From an uncultured Bacilli bacterium (GTDB taxonomy: Bacteria > Bacillota_I > Bacilli_A > RF39 > UBA660), in NCBI GenBank assembly GCA_934167465.1, contig CAKPKR010000006.1, positions 1-64,000 on the forward strand: a DNA stretch of 64,000 nucleotides, given 5' to 3'. The notes beneath the pieces were generated by a model. The model was not told where the DNA came from and searched no databases. It was given only the letters and a program-made list of their open reading frames with translations. Shown here piece by piece: positions 1 to 8,548 of the stretch (within the stretch, counting starts at the first letter, position 1; each line of letters opens with the position of its first letter). A program made the translations under genes and the position numbers.

Positions 1-260
1 TGGCTATGCAGGAGTATCTTTAATACTGTTAGATGTAATCGCAAATTAGGTGCTACCTAATTTTATAACCAAGTATAAACCGACAAGCGTACTTGTTAAA
101 GTGCTGAATCTAACAGGAAAGTATCTGATGAAATGTATATCAAATTGTCAAAGAACGCTCCTGCTCCTCTAAACAAAAAAGAACAGGTGAAAGAGATTTA
201 ATTCCTCTCACCTGTTTCCTCACTTATCTTTAAAAATGGACACTAAATTTTAAAATTTTT
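1..260. other. Gene-poor left edge, probable mobile-element debris
   Basis: No complete gene is visible. A short open frame on the plus strand runs from the window edge to a TAG at 47-49. It encodes a hydrophobic 15-residue tail that could be the end of a gene lying mostly outside the window, but I cannot identify it. The rest is non-coding apart from the terminator and the end of the sigma-like pseudogene. Confidence 0.4.
174..217 (-). terminator. Terminator after the sigma-like pseudogene
   Basis: Read on the minus strand, an AACAGGTGAGAGG arm pairs with TCTTTCACCTGTT (one bulge) and is followed by six T's. It sits just downstream of the sigma-like gene. Confidence 0.65.
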
Positions 261-736
261 TTATTTTCTCAATATTTTGCCTAATTCTTCTATGGCTCTC
301 TTATAGAAACTCTTACAGAATGTTGTGTACATTTTCCTTTTTCTGCTATTTCTTTTGTAGATAGTTCATCAAAATAATATAGTTTAATTCTTTTATGTTG
401 TATTTTTGGGAGTTGTTTTATTGCTCTCATCAGTTCGTCATAAGCTGCTTTTCTTATAGTAGAATCTTCTAATGATAAAGGCTTGTCCTTTGCTCTTGTT
501 TCAAGATTATTTTCAAATATTTCTGAATGTTCAATATGTCTATCATATTCATTTAGTTCATCCAAATCCTATAATTCAAAATTATCAAAGGCTTTATATA
601 CTTTCTTACTAACTTCTACTTTTTGTATATTTCCCTTTCCATCTTTAAAACTAACCATATAAATATTTTTTTCTTCTATATAATTTAATGTATAAAGATT
701 ATCCTTATATTTTCTTCTTTTAGGGCGTTCTGCCAT
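261..736 (-). pseudogene. Sigma-70 region 4-like gene of an integrative element, inactivated
   Basis: The frame starts at an ATG behind GGAGGAATTAAAG and encodes a small basic protein with an RPKRRK start. Its C-terminal half resembles sigma-70 region 4 (RIKLYYFDELSTKEIAEK, helix-turn-helix). Proteins of this type are carried by Tn916/Tn1549-like integrative elements. Two lesions are directly visible. A TAG at 569-571 interrupts the frame after FDNFEL and the frame then resumes as DLDELNEYDRHIEH. A one-base shift near 300 breaks the end, since the neighbouring frame continues as AIEELGKILRK and stops at 261-263. No integrase or excisionase lies nearby, so this is a relic. The family is recognised from memory; the lesions are read from sequence. 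Confidence 0.8.
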
Positions 737-751
737 CTTTAATTCCTCCAA

Positions 752-1147
752 TCAATTTAAAATTTTTAAAACTTTAAATTGATTAAAGGTGGGCTTCTAC
801 ACCTAAATATTCTTTTGTTTAAAATGCAAAAAGAGCCAAGCAAGTCCTTAATTAAAAAGGAACTTAACCTGACTCTTTTGATAAACACTATATTTGGATT
901 ATCATCTACTAAAAACACAAGATGGTATTATCTTACATTCATAAGCACATCCTCATTTCAGAGTCAATGCCTTATTCTTTAATAAGTGGCACATAGAGAA
1001 TACTACCTAAAAACCTGTGTACTTTTTTTCTTATCATTTACATAGCAGCAATATCATCTTGTAATAGAAAATATACTGCTAAAACTTTTCTATTCTATTT
1101 AATTTTTCATTATTTTATCACTTTTCTTTCTTTTAAATATTACACTG
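752..1147. other. Non-coding gap between sigma-like and MFS pseudogenes
   Basis: I see no supportable gene. The gap holds the strong hairpin at 826-886. A 67-codon plus-strand frame overlapping that hairpin has no recognisable protein character and is probably spurious. Confidence 0.5.
826..886 (-). terminator. Long hairpin terminator of the broken MFS operon
   Basis: On the minus strand AAAAGAGTCAGGTTAAGTTCC folds back on GGACTTGCTTGGCTCTTTT, with a T-run at the 3' side. It lies downstream of the MFS/metallophosphatase operon. Confidence 0.6.
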
Positions 1148-1691
1148 CTATATCGGCATTGCTACTAGATATCCAGATGCTGTAAATCTATCAAGAATAA
1201 CTCCCATAATTAAACTAAAAGCCAACACCACTGTATTTTTTAAAAAATTTCTTTTTGCAGCAAATGTAGGTCTATCTTCTTTCTTTATCAAAGTCATTCT
1301 CCAATTAACAAAAGTTATATATCCCATTTCTCCAGTAATTGCATAAATTGTTGCAAGTATAAAAAACAAAATAGTCCTAATGTTTATATCACTTGATAAA
1401 AATGGTATAAATGCCATAGAAACCGAAGAAATCCTATATATTGAATAATTTGTTAATACAACCTTTTTAGATTGTCCAATTTTAGAAAATAATGGTGCTG
1501 CAAAAACTTGAATTACATTAGTCATTGTATCTAATACTGCATATATTCCTAGTGCTAAATCAGATAAAACCAAATATATAGCAAAAGCAGAAATAAATGA
1601 AGCACTTGCTATTCTATTGTTAGCAGTATCTAGAACTGATGATGTTAAATATTTCTTATATTCTTTTTTGTAATTTATTTTTTATCTCCAT
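1148..1691 (-). pseudogene. MFS transporter, frameshifted and truncated
   Basis: The ATG at 1689-1691 overlaps the stop of the metallophosphatase (TAATG), a translational-coupling arrangement. The frame reads MEIKNKLQK and then shifts at a run of six A's near 1661. The neighbouring frame continues as EYKKYLTSSVLDTANNRIAS and runs through several membrane segments typical of the major facilitator superfamily. It ends abruptly at 1148 after SGYLVAMPI, about 175 residues in all, where a full MFS protein has about 400. The 3' half is missing, and a matching MFS tail appears fused to RhuM upstream. Probably dead, as part of an MFS-phosphatase-MFS cargo operon. Confidence 0.8.
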
Positions 1692-2512
1692 TATAATTTA
1701 ATATGTTTTTCTATTATATTTATTTTTTCACCAACGATGTTCACTTCTAAATATACTCCATCTGGAACACCATCATTTTTATTATTTTCACTAATTGAGC
1801 CTACAATAAAATAATTTATATTGTTTTCAGCCAATTTTTTAGTCCAATGTTGATGACCAGAGAACACTCCAATTATATTTTTACTTTTCTCCAATATTTC
1901 TTTCACTTCTTTGCGATTAGCAAGTAATGCACTTTCTGGGCAACTTTCAAACCACCAATTTCCAATCATACTATCATTAGCGATTCCAAAATGATTAAAC
2001 ACTAAACAAGGATTATTATTACTTTGTAGATCAGCCTTTAACCAAGTTATATCTTCTTCTGATATAAACTGTGTTTTTAATATGCCACCCTCAGCAGTGC
2101 CTAAATCATTTTTTACATCTAATCCTAAAAAAATTAAATGATAGCCTTTTATATCTATTGAAAAAGTAGAATGTCCATATCCCATTATATTTTCCACTTC
2201 TTCCCTAAAATTCATAGAGCGTAAATCGTGATTGCCAGGAATTGCATATAATGGTACTTTTATTTTTTTCAATTTATTACAAATATACTTTAAGTTTTCA
2301 ATATCTTGCTTATAGTCATTTGTATCTTCTATAAAATCACCTAAATAAATACAAACATCTGGCTTTATTTCATTATTTATTCTGTTTGATAAATTTTCCA
2401 ATAAAGGAATTGCTAAATGGGGTAATTTTCTATTGTATTGTTCTTTATGTTTTTCATCCAAATAATGCAAATCAGAAAAAACTACTAACCTTAAAGATAT
2501 ATTTTCAATCAT
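1691..2512 (-). CDS. Calcineurin-like metallophosphatase
   Basis: A 273-residue protein with the ordered metal-binding motifs of the metallophosphatase superfamily: SDLH near residue 13, GDF near 58, GNHD near 93, NHFG near 174 and GHQHW near 218. It should hydrolyse a phosphoester using two metal ions; the substrate is unknown. There is no signal peptide, so it is cytosolic. It lies between an MFS C-terminal piece upstream and a truncated MFS gene whose start overlaps its stop. It is therefore the only apparently intact member of a decayed transporter operon. Confidence 0.85.
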   Translation of the reverse strand: MIENISLRLVVFSDLHYLDEKHKEQYNRKLPHLAIPLLENLSNRINNEIKPDVCIYLGDFIEDTNDYKQDIENLKYICNKLKKIKVPLYAIPGNHDLRSMNFREEVENIMGYGHSTFSIDIKGYHLIFLGLDVKNDLGTAEGGILKTQFISEEDITWLKADLQSNNNPCLVFNHFGIANDSMIGNWWFESCPESALLANRKEVKEILEKSKNIIGVFSGHQHWTKKLAENNINYFIVGSISENNKNDGVPDGVYLEVNIVGEKINIIEKHIKL

Positions 2513-2526
2513 TATCTTACCTCATA

Positions 2527-3234
2527 CTATATTTTTTCTTCAAATTTCTCTATTTTTCTTATATTCATTCCCATTATCAATATAGATAATGTCAGTATTA
2601 CCATTACAATGTTTAGTATTACTTGACTTCCACTTATACCTGCAAATAAAAGCATTAAGTACCCAACAATTCTACCACAATTTAAAATTCCCTCTCTTAT
2701 TGCAAAAAACTCGCTTTGATTTTCTTTTCTTACAATATAACTATCAGATAGATTAAATAATCTAATTTCTCTTATTTCAGCAAGTAATGAATCATAATAA
2801 TCTTCATCAAAGAACACACCATTTTCCATTCTCTTTTTATCTATTATATAACCTTTTTTTGAAAACTCCTTTAATATATAAGTTGCCCATCTTCTAAATT
2901 GTATAGCTCTATCTGAGTTTGTTCTATAACCTACTGAAATAACCATATCTAAGTTATAATATAATACATTCCTAGTAATCTCTCTATTGCCTTCTTTTTG
3001 AACTAGTGCATAATTTGCACTAGTTGAATTCTCATTCAATTCAAATTCAGAATATATATTTTTAATATGCTTAGTAACTACTGTTCTGTCCACATTAAAA
3101 AGTTCTCCAATAGCTTTCTGTGTTAGCCATAAATCACCATCTTCAAATCTAACTTGAATTCCCTTATCATGTGTTTGTCTTTCAAATATTAAGAATTCTG
3201 CACTGCTACTTCTTACAATTAAATCTTTTGTCAT
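2527..3234 (-). CDS. Chimeric ORF: RhuM-family N-terminus fused to MFS transporter C-terminus
   Basis: The start is the ATG behind TAGGAG with 9-nt spacing. Residues 1 to about 157 match the RhuM/Fic-associated 'virulence protein' family (GDLWLTQKAIGELFNVDR, YNLDMVISVGYRTNSDRAIQFRRWA). From about residue 158 (LFNLSDSYIVRKENQSEFF) the sequence is the last part of an MFS transporter with two membrane helices. The junction at about 2763 is in frame with no gap. RhuM proteins are cytosolic, so the fusion is unlikely to be functional and probably records a deletion or recombination between mobile-element genes. The MFS piece is the expected upstream partner of the metallophosphatase. Confidence 0.75.
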   Translation of the reverse strand: MTKDLIVRSSSAEFLIFERQTHDKGIQVRFEDGDLWLTQKAIGELFNVDRTVVTKHIKNIYSEFELNENSTSANYALVQKEGNREITRNVLYYNLDMVISVGYRTNSDRAIQFRRWATYILKEFSKKGYIIDKKRMENGVFFDEDYYDSLLAEIREIRLFNLSDSYIVRKENQSEFFAIREGILNCGRIVGYLMLLFAGISGSQVILNIVMVILTLSILIMGMNIRKIEKFEEKI

Positions 3235-3442
3235 TTTTAACATCTCCTATATATAAAATCTTAGTTTTCCATCAAATGGAATTACCATTGAGTTTTAATA
3301 ATTCTAATCATTTTTAACTATTAAACATAAGAAAGAAAGAAATAAAAATTTCTTTATTTACAACAGCTTATGAGTAATTTTCTATAAGTCGGTATATACC
3401 AGTTTATATTAGCTTTATTTTCATTTATTTGGATTAACTCCT

Positions 3443-3550
3443 TTACTTATTATATTTCATATAATATCTAGATTCAGTTTCTTCTATAACATTAAATTCT
3501 AATTTCTTATATAGAGATATAGCTTTTTTCATTTTCTTTAAACACCAACA
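3443..3550 (-). pseudogene. GNAT acetyltransferase C-terminal relic
   Basis: After the deoxyribosyltransferase-like gene, the minus strand encodes MKKAISLYKKLEFNVIEE and then TESRYYMKYNK before a TAA. This is the conserved last strand-helix-strand of Gcn5-type acetyltransferases. Nothing upstream supplies the acetyl-CoA binding motif, so only a fragment remains. Confidence 0.6.
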
Positions 3551-3564
3551 AATATACTATAGCA

Positions 3565-4086
3565 TTATTTTATTTCTAAAATCTTTCTTTTGTTTAGGGA
3601 TAATATTTCAAAACTTTTTTCATTATATAATTCATTCGCTAATTCTATTGATTCTTTTAACAATTCTTCTAAACTGTTTATTGGATTTTTATTATAGTCT
3701 TCTTTATATAACCAATCCAGATATTTTATTTTTGTAGCTTCATTAGGTCTTCCATATATTACTTTACCAGAATGTAACCAATATCCAAATTCTACATTTG
3801 TAGTAAAACCAGGCATATTCGGTAAACTCCTAGGTATCCAAAACATAATAACTGTTGCTTCTGTTAATGCCTCTCTTTCCCACATTGCTTGATCAACATA
3901 ATCTGTTTTTGGTTTCCAAGTTGAATATTCAGGAACATAAACTACACCATCAAATCCTAACTCATTTAATTTTTCACAAACAATAGTTCTCCAAGATTTT
4001 ACATTTTCATTTCTTGGAGTTGGACCCGCTATGAATATAGATTTTTTATTTTTTATAACTTTTTGATCCGAATAATTAATTATCAT
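3565..4086 (-). CDS. Nucleoside 2-deoxyribosyltransferase-like protein
   Basis: A 173-residue cytosolic protein starting at ATG 4084-4086, with an AAAGGAA element about 10 nt upstream. IFIAGPTPRNENVKSWR near residues 17-33, EREALTEATVIMFWIPRS and the TTNVEFGYW stretch match the nucleoside 2-deoxyribosyltransferase-like fold. Members move deoxyribose between bases in nucleotide salvage. The catalytic Glu is plausibly in NVEFGYW. Such genes are common cargo in phages and mobile elements, and this one sits at the edge of the decayed accessory block. Its specific substrate cannot be read from sequence. Confidence 0.7.
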   Translation of the reverse strand: MIINYSDQKVIKNKKSIFIAGPTPRNENVKSWRTIVCEKLNELGFDGVVYVPEYSTWKPKTDYVDQAMWEREALTEATVIMFWIPRSLPNMPGFTTNVEFGYWLHSGKVIYGRPNEATKIKYLDWLYKEDYNKNPINSLEELLKESIELANELYNEKSFEILSLNKRKILEIK

Positions 4087-4240
4087 TAATATCACATTCC
4101 TTTCTTAATAGTATTTAATTAAATACTGTTTAATCCATTAATTTATCAAAGTCTGAAACATAGCTTTTATATTGTAAAATTTTATACTAATTAAATTCGT
4201 TTTATAATGCTCACTTTTTTAATCTATTTAAGTATAACAT

Positions 4241-4266
4241 AAAAAAGACAGATTTCAAATCTATCT
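4241..4266 (-). terminator. Terminator of the WYL-VOC operon
   Basis: Minus strand AGATAGATTTGAAATCTGTCT hairpin followed by six T's, about 55 nt after the VOC stop codon. Confidence 0.7.
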
Positions 4267-4321
4267 AATTATTGATTAATTAAATTTACTTATTTAATAG
4301 ACTGATCAATCTACCATATAA

Positions 4322-4666
4322 TCACTTTTTAATTAATTGAATTGATCTACCATTATTATCTGAAATAAAAAAACTTTCCCTATTCAAATCACCAAAAAAT
4401 ACATCAAGTTTTTCTTTACAATATCCTAAAGATTCAAGTAGCTTACAATAATCTTCTTCTGTTTCATATCTATATGCAACATGATCAAAATTTTCCTTAT
4501 TAGAAGATTCAAATAGTTCTAATGAATGATTATTTAATCTTAATGTCGCCCATTTATAGTTACCATCTTTAAATCTTTCAACTAAACTATATCCGAAATT
4601 TGTATAGAAAAGAATTGATTCTTCTAAATCAGTAACTGTAATTGCAATATGATCTAAATCTAACAT
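4322..4666 (-). CDS. VOC (glyoxalase/bleomycin-resistance) superfamily protein
   Basis: The start is the ATG with a perfect GGAGG eight nt upstream, giving 114 residues. DHIAITVTDLEESILFYTNFGYSLVER at the N-terminus and the C-terminal FFISDNNGRSIQLI are the paired beta-alpha-beta modules of the vicinal-oxygen-chelate fold. His5 and the Glu in LELFE are candidate metal ligands. Members include glyoxalases, dioxygenases and antibiotic-binding proteins, so the activity is not predictable. It follows the WYL regulator by 49 nt on the same strand and is likely its regulated partner. Confidence 0.75.
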   Translation of the reverse strand: MLDLDHIAITVTDLEESILFYTNFGYSLVERFKDGNYKWATLRLNNHSLELFESSNKENFDHVAYRYETEEDYCKLLESLGYCKEKLDVFFGDLNRESFFISDNNGRSIQLIKK

Positions 4667-4715
4667 AAAATACCTCCTACAAATATTATAATCTTTCAAG
4701 TAGGAAGTAATCTTG

Positions 4716-5288
4716 CTAGATAATTATTTTTTCTATTCTTTTTAAATTTAAATGTCTTATATCATTTAAATCTTCTGAATAACGTACTATAATCATTACA
4801 GTATTTTCATATATATATATTTGAATTGGTAATACATCCCTAGTTTTTTTCAAACCTTTACTATTATATTCAATTGTTATTGATGCATTATTGTTAATTG
4901 CATTTTGAATTATGCTTATTTTTCCTTTTTCTTCATTACTTATATTTTTGGTTTCATCAACTAATCTGCAATAATTACTTATTTTATATTTTATTTCTTC
5001 TAAGTCTCTTTTATCATTATCTGATAATTTATCTATTAACAAATTAACTTTATCTATATCATTCTTATTAAATAAAATTGAGGGGATTTCTACTTTTGAT
5101 TGTAGCCTATACCCTCCATTTTGTCCCATAATATTTTCTAGATATATTCCTTCTTTTTCAAGTTCTTCTTTATATTGTCTCACAGTTCTAGGCGTAACTT
5201 CTAACATTTCAGCTAACTTTTTACAATTATAAATTTTTCCTGAAGATAAGATATCCAACATTTTAATATTTTTTGAAATCTTTGACAT
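4716..5288 (-). CDS. HTH-WYL transcriptional regulator
   Basis: A 190-residue regulator. Residues 1-55 form a winged helix-turn-helix (KLAEMLEVTPRTVRQYKEEL). The C-terminal half, with YNSKGLKKTRDVLPIQIYIYEN, matches a WYL ligand-sensing domain, shortened at its end (HLNLKRIEKI). It heads a two-gene unit with the VOC protein. It is a paralogue of the regulator at 34667-35263 (same KLAEMLEV/ELSNILEV helix and Gly-Gly-Tyr wing), and both lead a short metabolic operon. The effector is unknown. Confidence 0.8.
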   Translation of the reverse strand: MSKISKNIKMLDILSSGKIYNCKKLAEMLEVTPRTVRQYKEELEKEGIYLENIMGQNGGYRLQSKVEIPSILFNKNDIDKVNLLIDKLSDNDKRDLEEIKYKISNYCRLVDETKNISNEEKGKISIIQNAINNNASITIEYNSKGLKKTRDVLPIQIYIYENTVMIIVRYSEDLNDIRHLNLKRIEKIII

Positions 5289-5371
5289 GAATTTCTCCTC
5301 TTTTAGTTAAACCTAATTTTATTGTTCCAAAAAAATATTATCATATAGAAATATCTTTGTAAATATATTTA

Positions 5372-5395
5372 AAAACATCTCAATGAGATGTTTTA
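5372..5395 (-). terminator. Terminator overlapping the collagen-like gene stop
   Basis: Near-perfect inverted repeat AAAACATCTC/GAGATGTTTT. The TAA of the collagen-like gene (5393-5395) overlaps the hairpin arm. Confidence 0.65.
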
Positions 5396-6151
5396 AGCAA
5401 TTTTTACAATATTTAAATATGCACTGGTATCTGAAGCAGGTGATATTGTTGCAGCATCTGTTGCTTCTATTGTTAATCCGATTTCATCACCAGCATTAAA
5501 TGCATTTATTGTACTACCAACAAAATCAGTGTCAACATTGGCCGTAACATTCTTACTTATTGCTGTACTACCAATAGGTGTTTCTTTTTGTTTAACATGT
5601 ATAGTAACATCAGTATTTGTGCTAGCACTTCCAGAGAAGTAATAATCCACTTTATAAGTACCATCAGTAGGAATTGTTAGTTTATTTTGAGTATTTAATG
5701 TTATTCCATTCGAAGGTCCATTACTTCCAAGTGGTATATCTTGGGCTATATTTGCTTCTAAAGTTATATTATTTTCAGTAGTATCATATTTACGACCATA
5801 TGTATTAGTTGGAGAAGCAGCCGCTGGTCCCGTTGGTCCTTGTGGTCCTGCTGGTCCTGCTAACCCTTGTACTCCTTGTTGACCTTGTGGTCCTGCTGGA
5901 CCTGTTGGTCCTTGTGGTCCTTGAGGTCCTGTTGGTCCCGCTGGAATTCTAAAATTTAAAATTGTATTTTGATTAGTTCCTGAATTTGTTACAGAAGCAT
6001 TTGTTCCAGGCGCACCTGTTGTAGTAGTTCCAACTGTAATTGTAGCTGGTCCTTGTGGTCCTGTTGGTCCAATTACAACTAATTTCTCTTTGCATTTTTT
6101 TCCTTCAGCTAAAATTTTTTCAATTTTTCGAGAATATTTTTCATTATTCAT
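5393..6151 (-). CDS. Collagen-like surface protein with BclA-type C-terminal domain
   Basis: A 252-residue protein. A charged N-terminus (1-27) precedes a short GPT-GPQ-GPA block (28-36) and a Gly/Thr/Asn linker. Thirteen uninterrupted Gly-X-Y triplets follow at about 72-110, rich in GPT, GPQ and GPA. The C-terminal 130 residues are Thr/Asn-rich beta-strand sequence resembling the trimerising C-terminal domains of BclA-type exosporium proteins. No signal peptide is evident, as in exosporium glycoproteins, which are assembled from the mother cell. Thr in the Y position is a typical glycosylation site. With a CotE-like gene at 16.5 kb it raises the possibility of a spore-type outer layer. Coding is convincing; the location is inferred. 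Confidence 0.8.
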   Translation of the reverse strand: MNNEKYSRKIEKILAEGKKCKEKLVVIGPTGPQGPATITVGTTTTGAPGTNASVTNSGTNQNTILNFRIPAGPTGPQGPQGPTGPAGPQGQQGVQGLAGPAGPQGPTGPAAASPTNTYGRKYDTTENNITLEANIAQDIPLGSNGPSNGITLNTQNKLTIPTDGTYKVDYYFSGSASTNTDVTIHVKQKETPIGSTAISKNVTANVDTDFVGSTINAFNAGDEIGLTIEATDAATISPASDTSAYLNIVKIA

Positions 6152-6211
6152 TTTATATTCCTCCTTTACTATATTTTATGAATAATAAAAAAAATGAATA
6201 TTATATAAATC

Positions 6212-6238
6212 ACAAAAAAAAGAGATTATTTATCTCTA
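6212..6238 (-). terminator. proS terminator
   Basis: Minus strand AGAGAT-AAATA-ATCTCT followed by eight T's. The proS stop TAG lies at the first base of the stem. Confidence 0.8.
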
Positions 6239-7660
6239 ATATGCTTTAGCAAAATTAACGATGTGTTTTGCTTCTTCACCACAACATATACATTTTTCAT
6301 TAATTGGTTCCTTATCACTAATACATCTACTTGTAGCTGTAGTATCTTCTTTTATCTTTAGTTCGCATTCTGTTTTACCACACCAAGGTGCTTGAATAAA
6401 GCCACCAACTGATTCTAATTTTTCTTTGAACTCATCATAAGTTGAAACTTTAGTCATATGTTCACTTAGAAAAGAACAAGCTTTTTCATACATTTCATTA
6501 TGAATTATATTTAATAAACCTATTATAGTTTCAGATAACTTAGTATCTAAATTAAGTTCAACTTTATTTCCGTCATTTCTTTTAGCAATAACACATTTAT
6601 TATTTTCAATATCCTTAGGACCTATTTCAATTCTAATTGGAATACCTCTCATTTCAGCTTCAGCAAATTTATAACCCGGAGATTTATCTGTATCATCAAT
6701 ATCTACTCTTAATCCTTTTTTTGTTAATTCTTCTTTGATTTCAATTGCTTTTTCCATTACGCCATCAACATTTTGTTTGATAGGAATTATTCTTACTTGA
6801 ATAGGTGCTACCTTAGGTGGTAACACTAGTCCATTGTCATCACCATGAACCATAATGACTGCTCCTATTAATCTAGTAGAAACTCCCCAACTTGTTTGAT
6901 AAACATATTGCCATTTATTGTCTTTATCCAAGAATTTCATATCAAATGCTTTAGCAAATCCTTGACCAAAATAATGAGAAGTTCCAGATTGTAAAGCTTT
7001 TCCATCATGCATCAATGCTTCAATTGTATAAGTTGCTTCAGCACCAGCAAATTTTTCTTTTTCTGTTTTTAATCCAGTTACCATTGGAATTGCTAATAAA
7101 TCAGCAGAAGTTTTTTTATAAATATTTAGCATTTGTATTGTTTCTTCTATGGCTTCTTCTTTAGTTGCATGAACTGTGTGACCTTCTTGCCATAAAAATT
7201 CAGAGCCTCTTAAGAAAGGTCTTGTAGTTTTTTCCCATCTAACTACACTACACCATTGATTATATTTTTTAGGTAAATCACGATAAGAATTTACTATTTT
7301 AGCATAATGCTCACAAAATAATGTTTCACTTGTAGGTCTTACTACACATTTTTCATCTAATTCTTCTAGTCCCCCTTGGGTTACAACTGCACATTCAGGA
7401 GCAAATCCTTCAACATGATCTTTTTCTTTTTGTAATAAATTTTCTGGTATTAACATTGGCATATAAACATTTTGATGTCCTGTTTTTTTGAATTCATTAT
7501 CCATATATTTTTGGATATTTTCCCATATTGCATATCCATATGGACGATATATTATAAATCCTTTTAAACTTGAATAGTCCATTAATTCTGCTTTTTTACA
7601 TACATCTGTATACCATTTAGCAAAGTCATCTTTCATACTAGTAATTGCTTCGTTCTTCAT
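6236..7660 (-). CDS. proS: Prolyl-tRNA synthetase (archaeal/eukaryotic-type)
   Basis: Charges tRNA-Pro. The 474-residue length, the lack of the bacterial editing insertion and the C-terminal extension with the cysteine cluster CICCGEE identify the short ProRS type 3 form used by Mollicutes, many Firmicutes, archaea and eukaryotes. Class II motif 2 is RWEKTTRPFLRGSEFLWQE at about 141-159. The proline-binding TSE motif (RPTSET) is at 108-113. Motif 3 lies in the region after GTSHYFGQGF. It appears monocistronic, with a strong terminator overlapping its stop. Confidence 0.97.
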   Translation of the reverse strand: MKNEAITSMKDDFAKWYTDVCKKAELMDYSSLKGFIIYRPYGYAIWENIQKYMDNEFKKTGHQNVYMPMLIPENLLQKEKDHVEGFAPECAVVTQGGLEELDEKCVVRPTSETLFCEHYAKIVNSYRDLPKKYNQWCSVVRWEKTTRPFLRGSEFLWQEGHTVHATKEEAIEETIQMLNIYKKTSADLLAIPMVTGLKTEKEKFAGAEATYTIEALMHDGKALQSGTSHYFGQGFAKAFDMKFLDKDNKWQYVYQTSWGVSTRLIGAVIMVHGDDNGLVLPPKVAPIQVRIIPIKQNVDGVMEKAIEIKEELTKKGLRVDIDDTDKSPGYKFAEAEMRGIPIRIEIGPKDIENNKCVIAKRNDGNKVELNLDTKLSETIIGLLNIIHNEMYEKACSFLSEHMTKVSTYDEFKEKLESVGGFIQAPWCGKTECELKIKEDTTATSRCISDKEPINEKCICCGEEAKHIVNFAKAY

Positions 7661-7716
7661 TTTTTCACTCTTTTCTAAATCATTGTAATTATATCAAAAA
7701 TATATAGGTCTAACAA

Positions 7717-8475
7717 TTATATTGTTTTTTCTTTTTCCATAGTTATATGGTCAATTAAAAATCCCTTAGTTGGTTTATCTGATATCATTTCATAGCACAA
7801 ATTCATACATTCATCATTATCAGTTATTCCTTTATAATCAATATATTTTTGTCTATTAAATATTAATGTCAATGTTGATTCAATTCTCTCTATTATATCA
7901 TCATAATTGATATCATTGAAAAGATATATTGTAAGTAAATTTAACATATAGCAATCAATTCCATCAAAAGTATCTTTAACATCATAATATTTTTTCATTG
8001 TTGAACTTATTTGATCAAAATTGTAATTTTCTATTTTAACATTAACAGAATCACATAAATATGCTTTATTTCCATCGGTAATAATGTTTTTTACATTTAA
8101 ATCTGCATATATACAATTTTGATTTCTTAAATTAATTATTTCTTCTTTTAAATTCAATAACAAATTATGCTTTTCTTCATCGGTCATTATATCTTTCATT
8201 ACACAAATGGGATAAAATTTTTTCATGTATTTCATTGAAAATCCTATAACATCATTATCTACTTTAACTAACTTGTCAGGTTTAATTAAAACACCTGTTT
8301 TTAGTTTATTTATCAATTTGATTTTATTTATATCAACTTGATCAGAATCATAATATTTTTTTATTAAAATTTCTCTATTGTCAGAAATATAAGTATATAT
8401 TTCAGATTCATAACCTTCAGTTAATAAGTTTTTGTTTTTATCAAATTCACTTTTATTTAATTCTAAATATTCCAT
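7717..8475 (-). CDS. Protein kinase-like fold protein, degenerate
   Basis: A 252-residue cytosolic protein with a recognisable but eroded kinase core. LLTEGYESEIYTYI (17-30) resembles a glycine-poor nucleotide loop. ILIKKYY (36-42) holds the candidate beta-3 lysine. IYADLNVKNIIT (122-133) is an HRD-like catalytic loop with Asp125 and Asn130. YLCDSVNVKI (139-148) is a DFG-like site with Asp142. Small-molecule kinases (APH/choline kinase type) and RIO-like kinases share this pattern. It lies between miaB and proS as a single gene. Fold assignment is moderate; function is unknown. Confidence 0.55.
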   Translation of the reverse strand: MEYLELNKSEFDKNKNLLTEGYESEIYTYISDNREILIKKYYDSDQVDINKIKLINKLKTGVLIKPDKLVKVDNDVIGFSMKYMKKFYPICVMKDIMTDEEKHNLLLNLKEEIINLRNQNCIYADLNVKNIITDGNKAYLCDSVNVKIENYNFDQISSTMKKYYDVKDTFDGIDCYMLNLLTIYLFNDINYDDIIERIESTLTLIFNRQKYIDYKGITDNDECMNLCYEMISDKPTKGFLIDHITMEKEKTI

Positions 8476-8510
8476 ATAACCACCTAAATAACATTATAAT
8501 ATAATAAAAG

Positions 8511-8546
8511 AAAAAAGACAATTAATGTTTTAAAACTTTTGCCTTT
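8511..8546 (-). terminator. miaB terminator
   Basis: Minus strand AAGGCAA pairs with TTGTCTT across a 17-nt loop and is followed by a T-run, just past the miaB stop. Confidence 0.5.
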
Positions 8547-8548
8547 AA

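Noticed and set aside
1..49. C-terminus of a gene entering from the left
   Set aside because: Only 15 hydrophobic codons; too short to identify, kept only as a remark.
779..982. 67-codon plus-strand frame
   Set aside because: No ribosome site, no family resemblance, overlaps a terminator hairpin of the opposite strand.
5820..5945. Short tandem repeats resembling a CRISPR or minisatellite
   Set aside because: They are in-frame Gly-X-Y codons of the collagen-like gene with no spacers.
7712..7732. Terminator after the kinase-like gene
   Set aside because: The small AACAAT/ATTGTT hairpin has its T-run on the plus-strand side, while the gene is on the minus strand.
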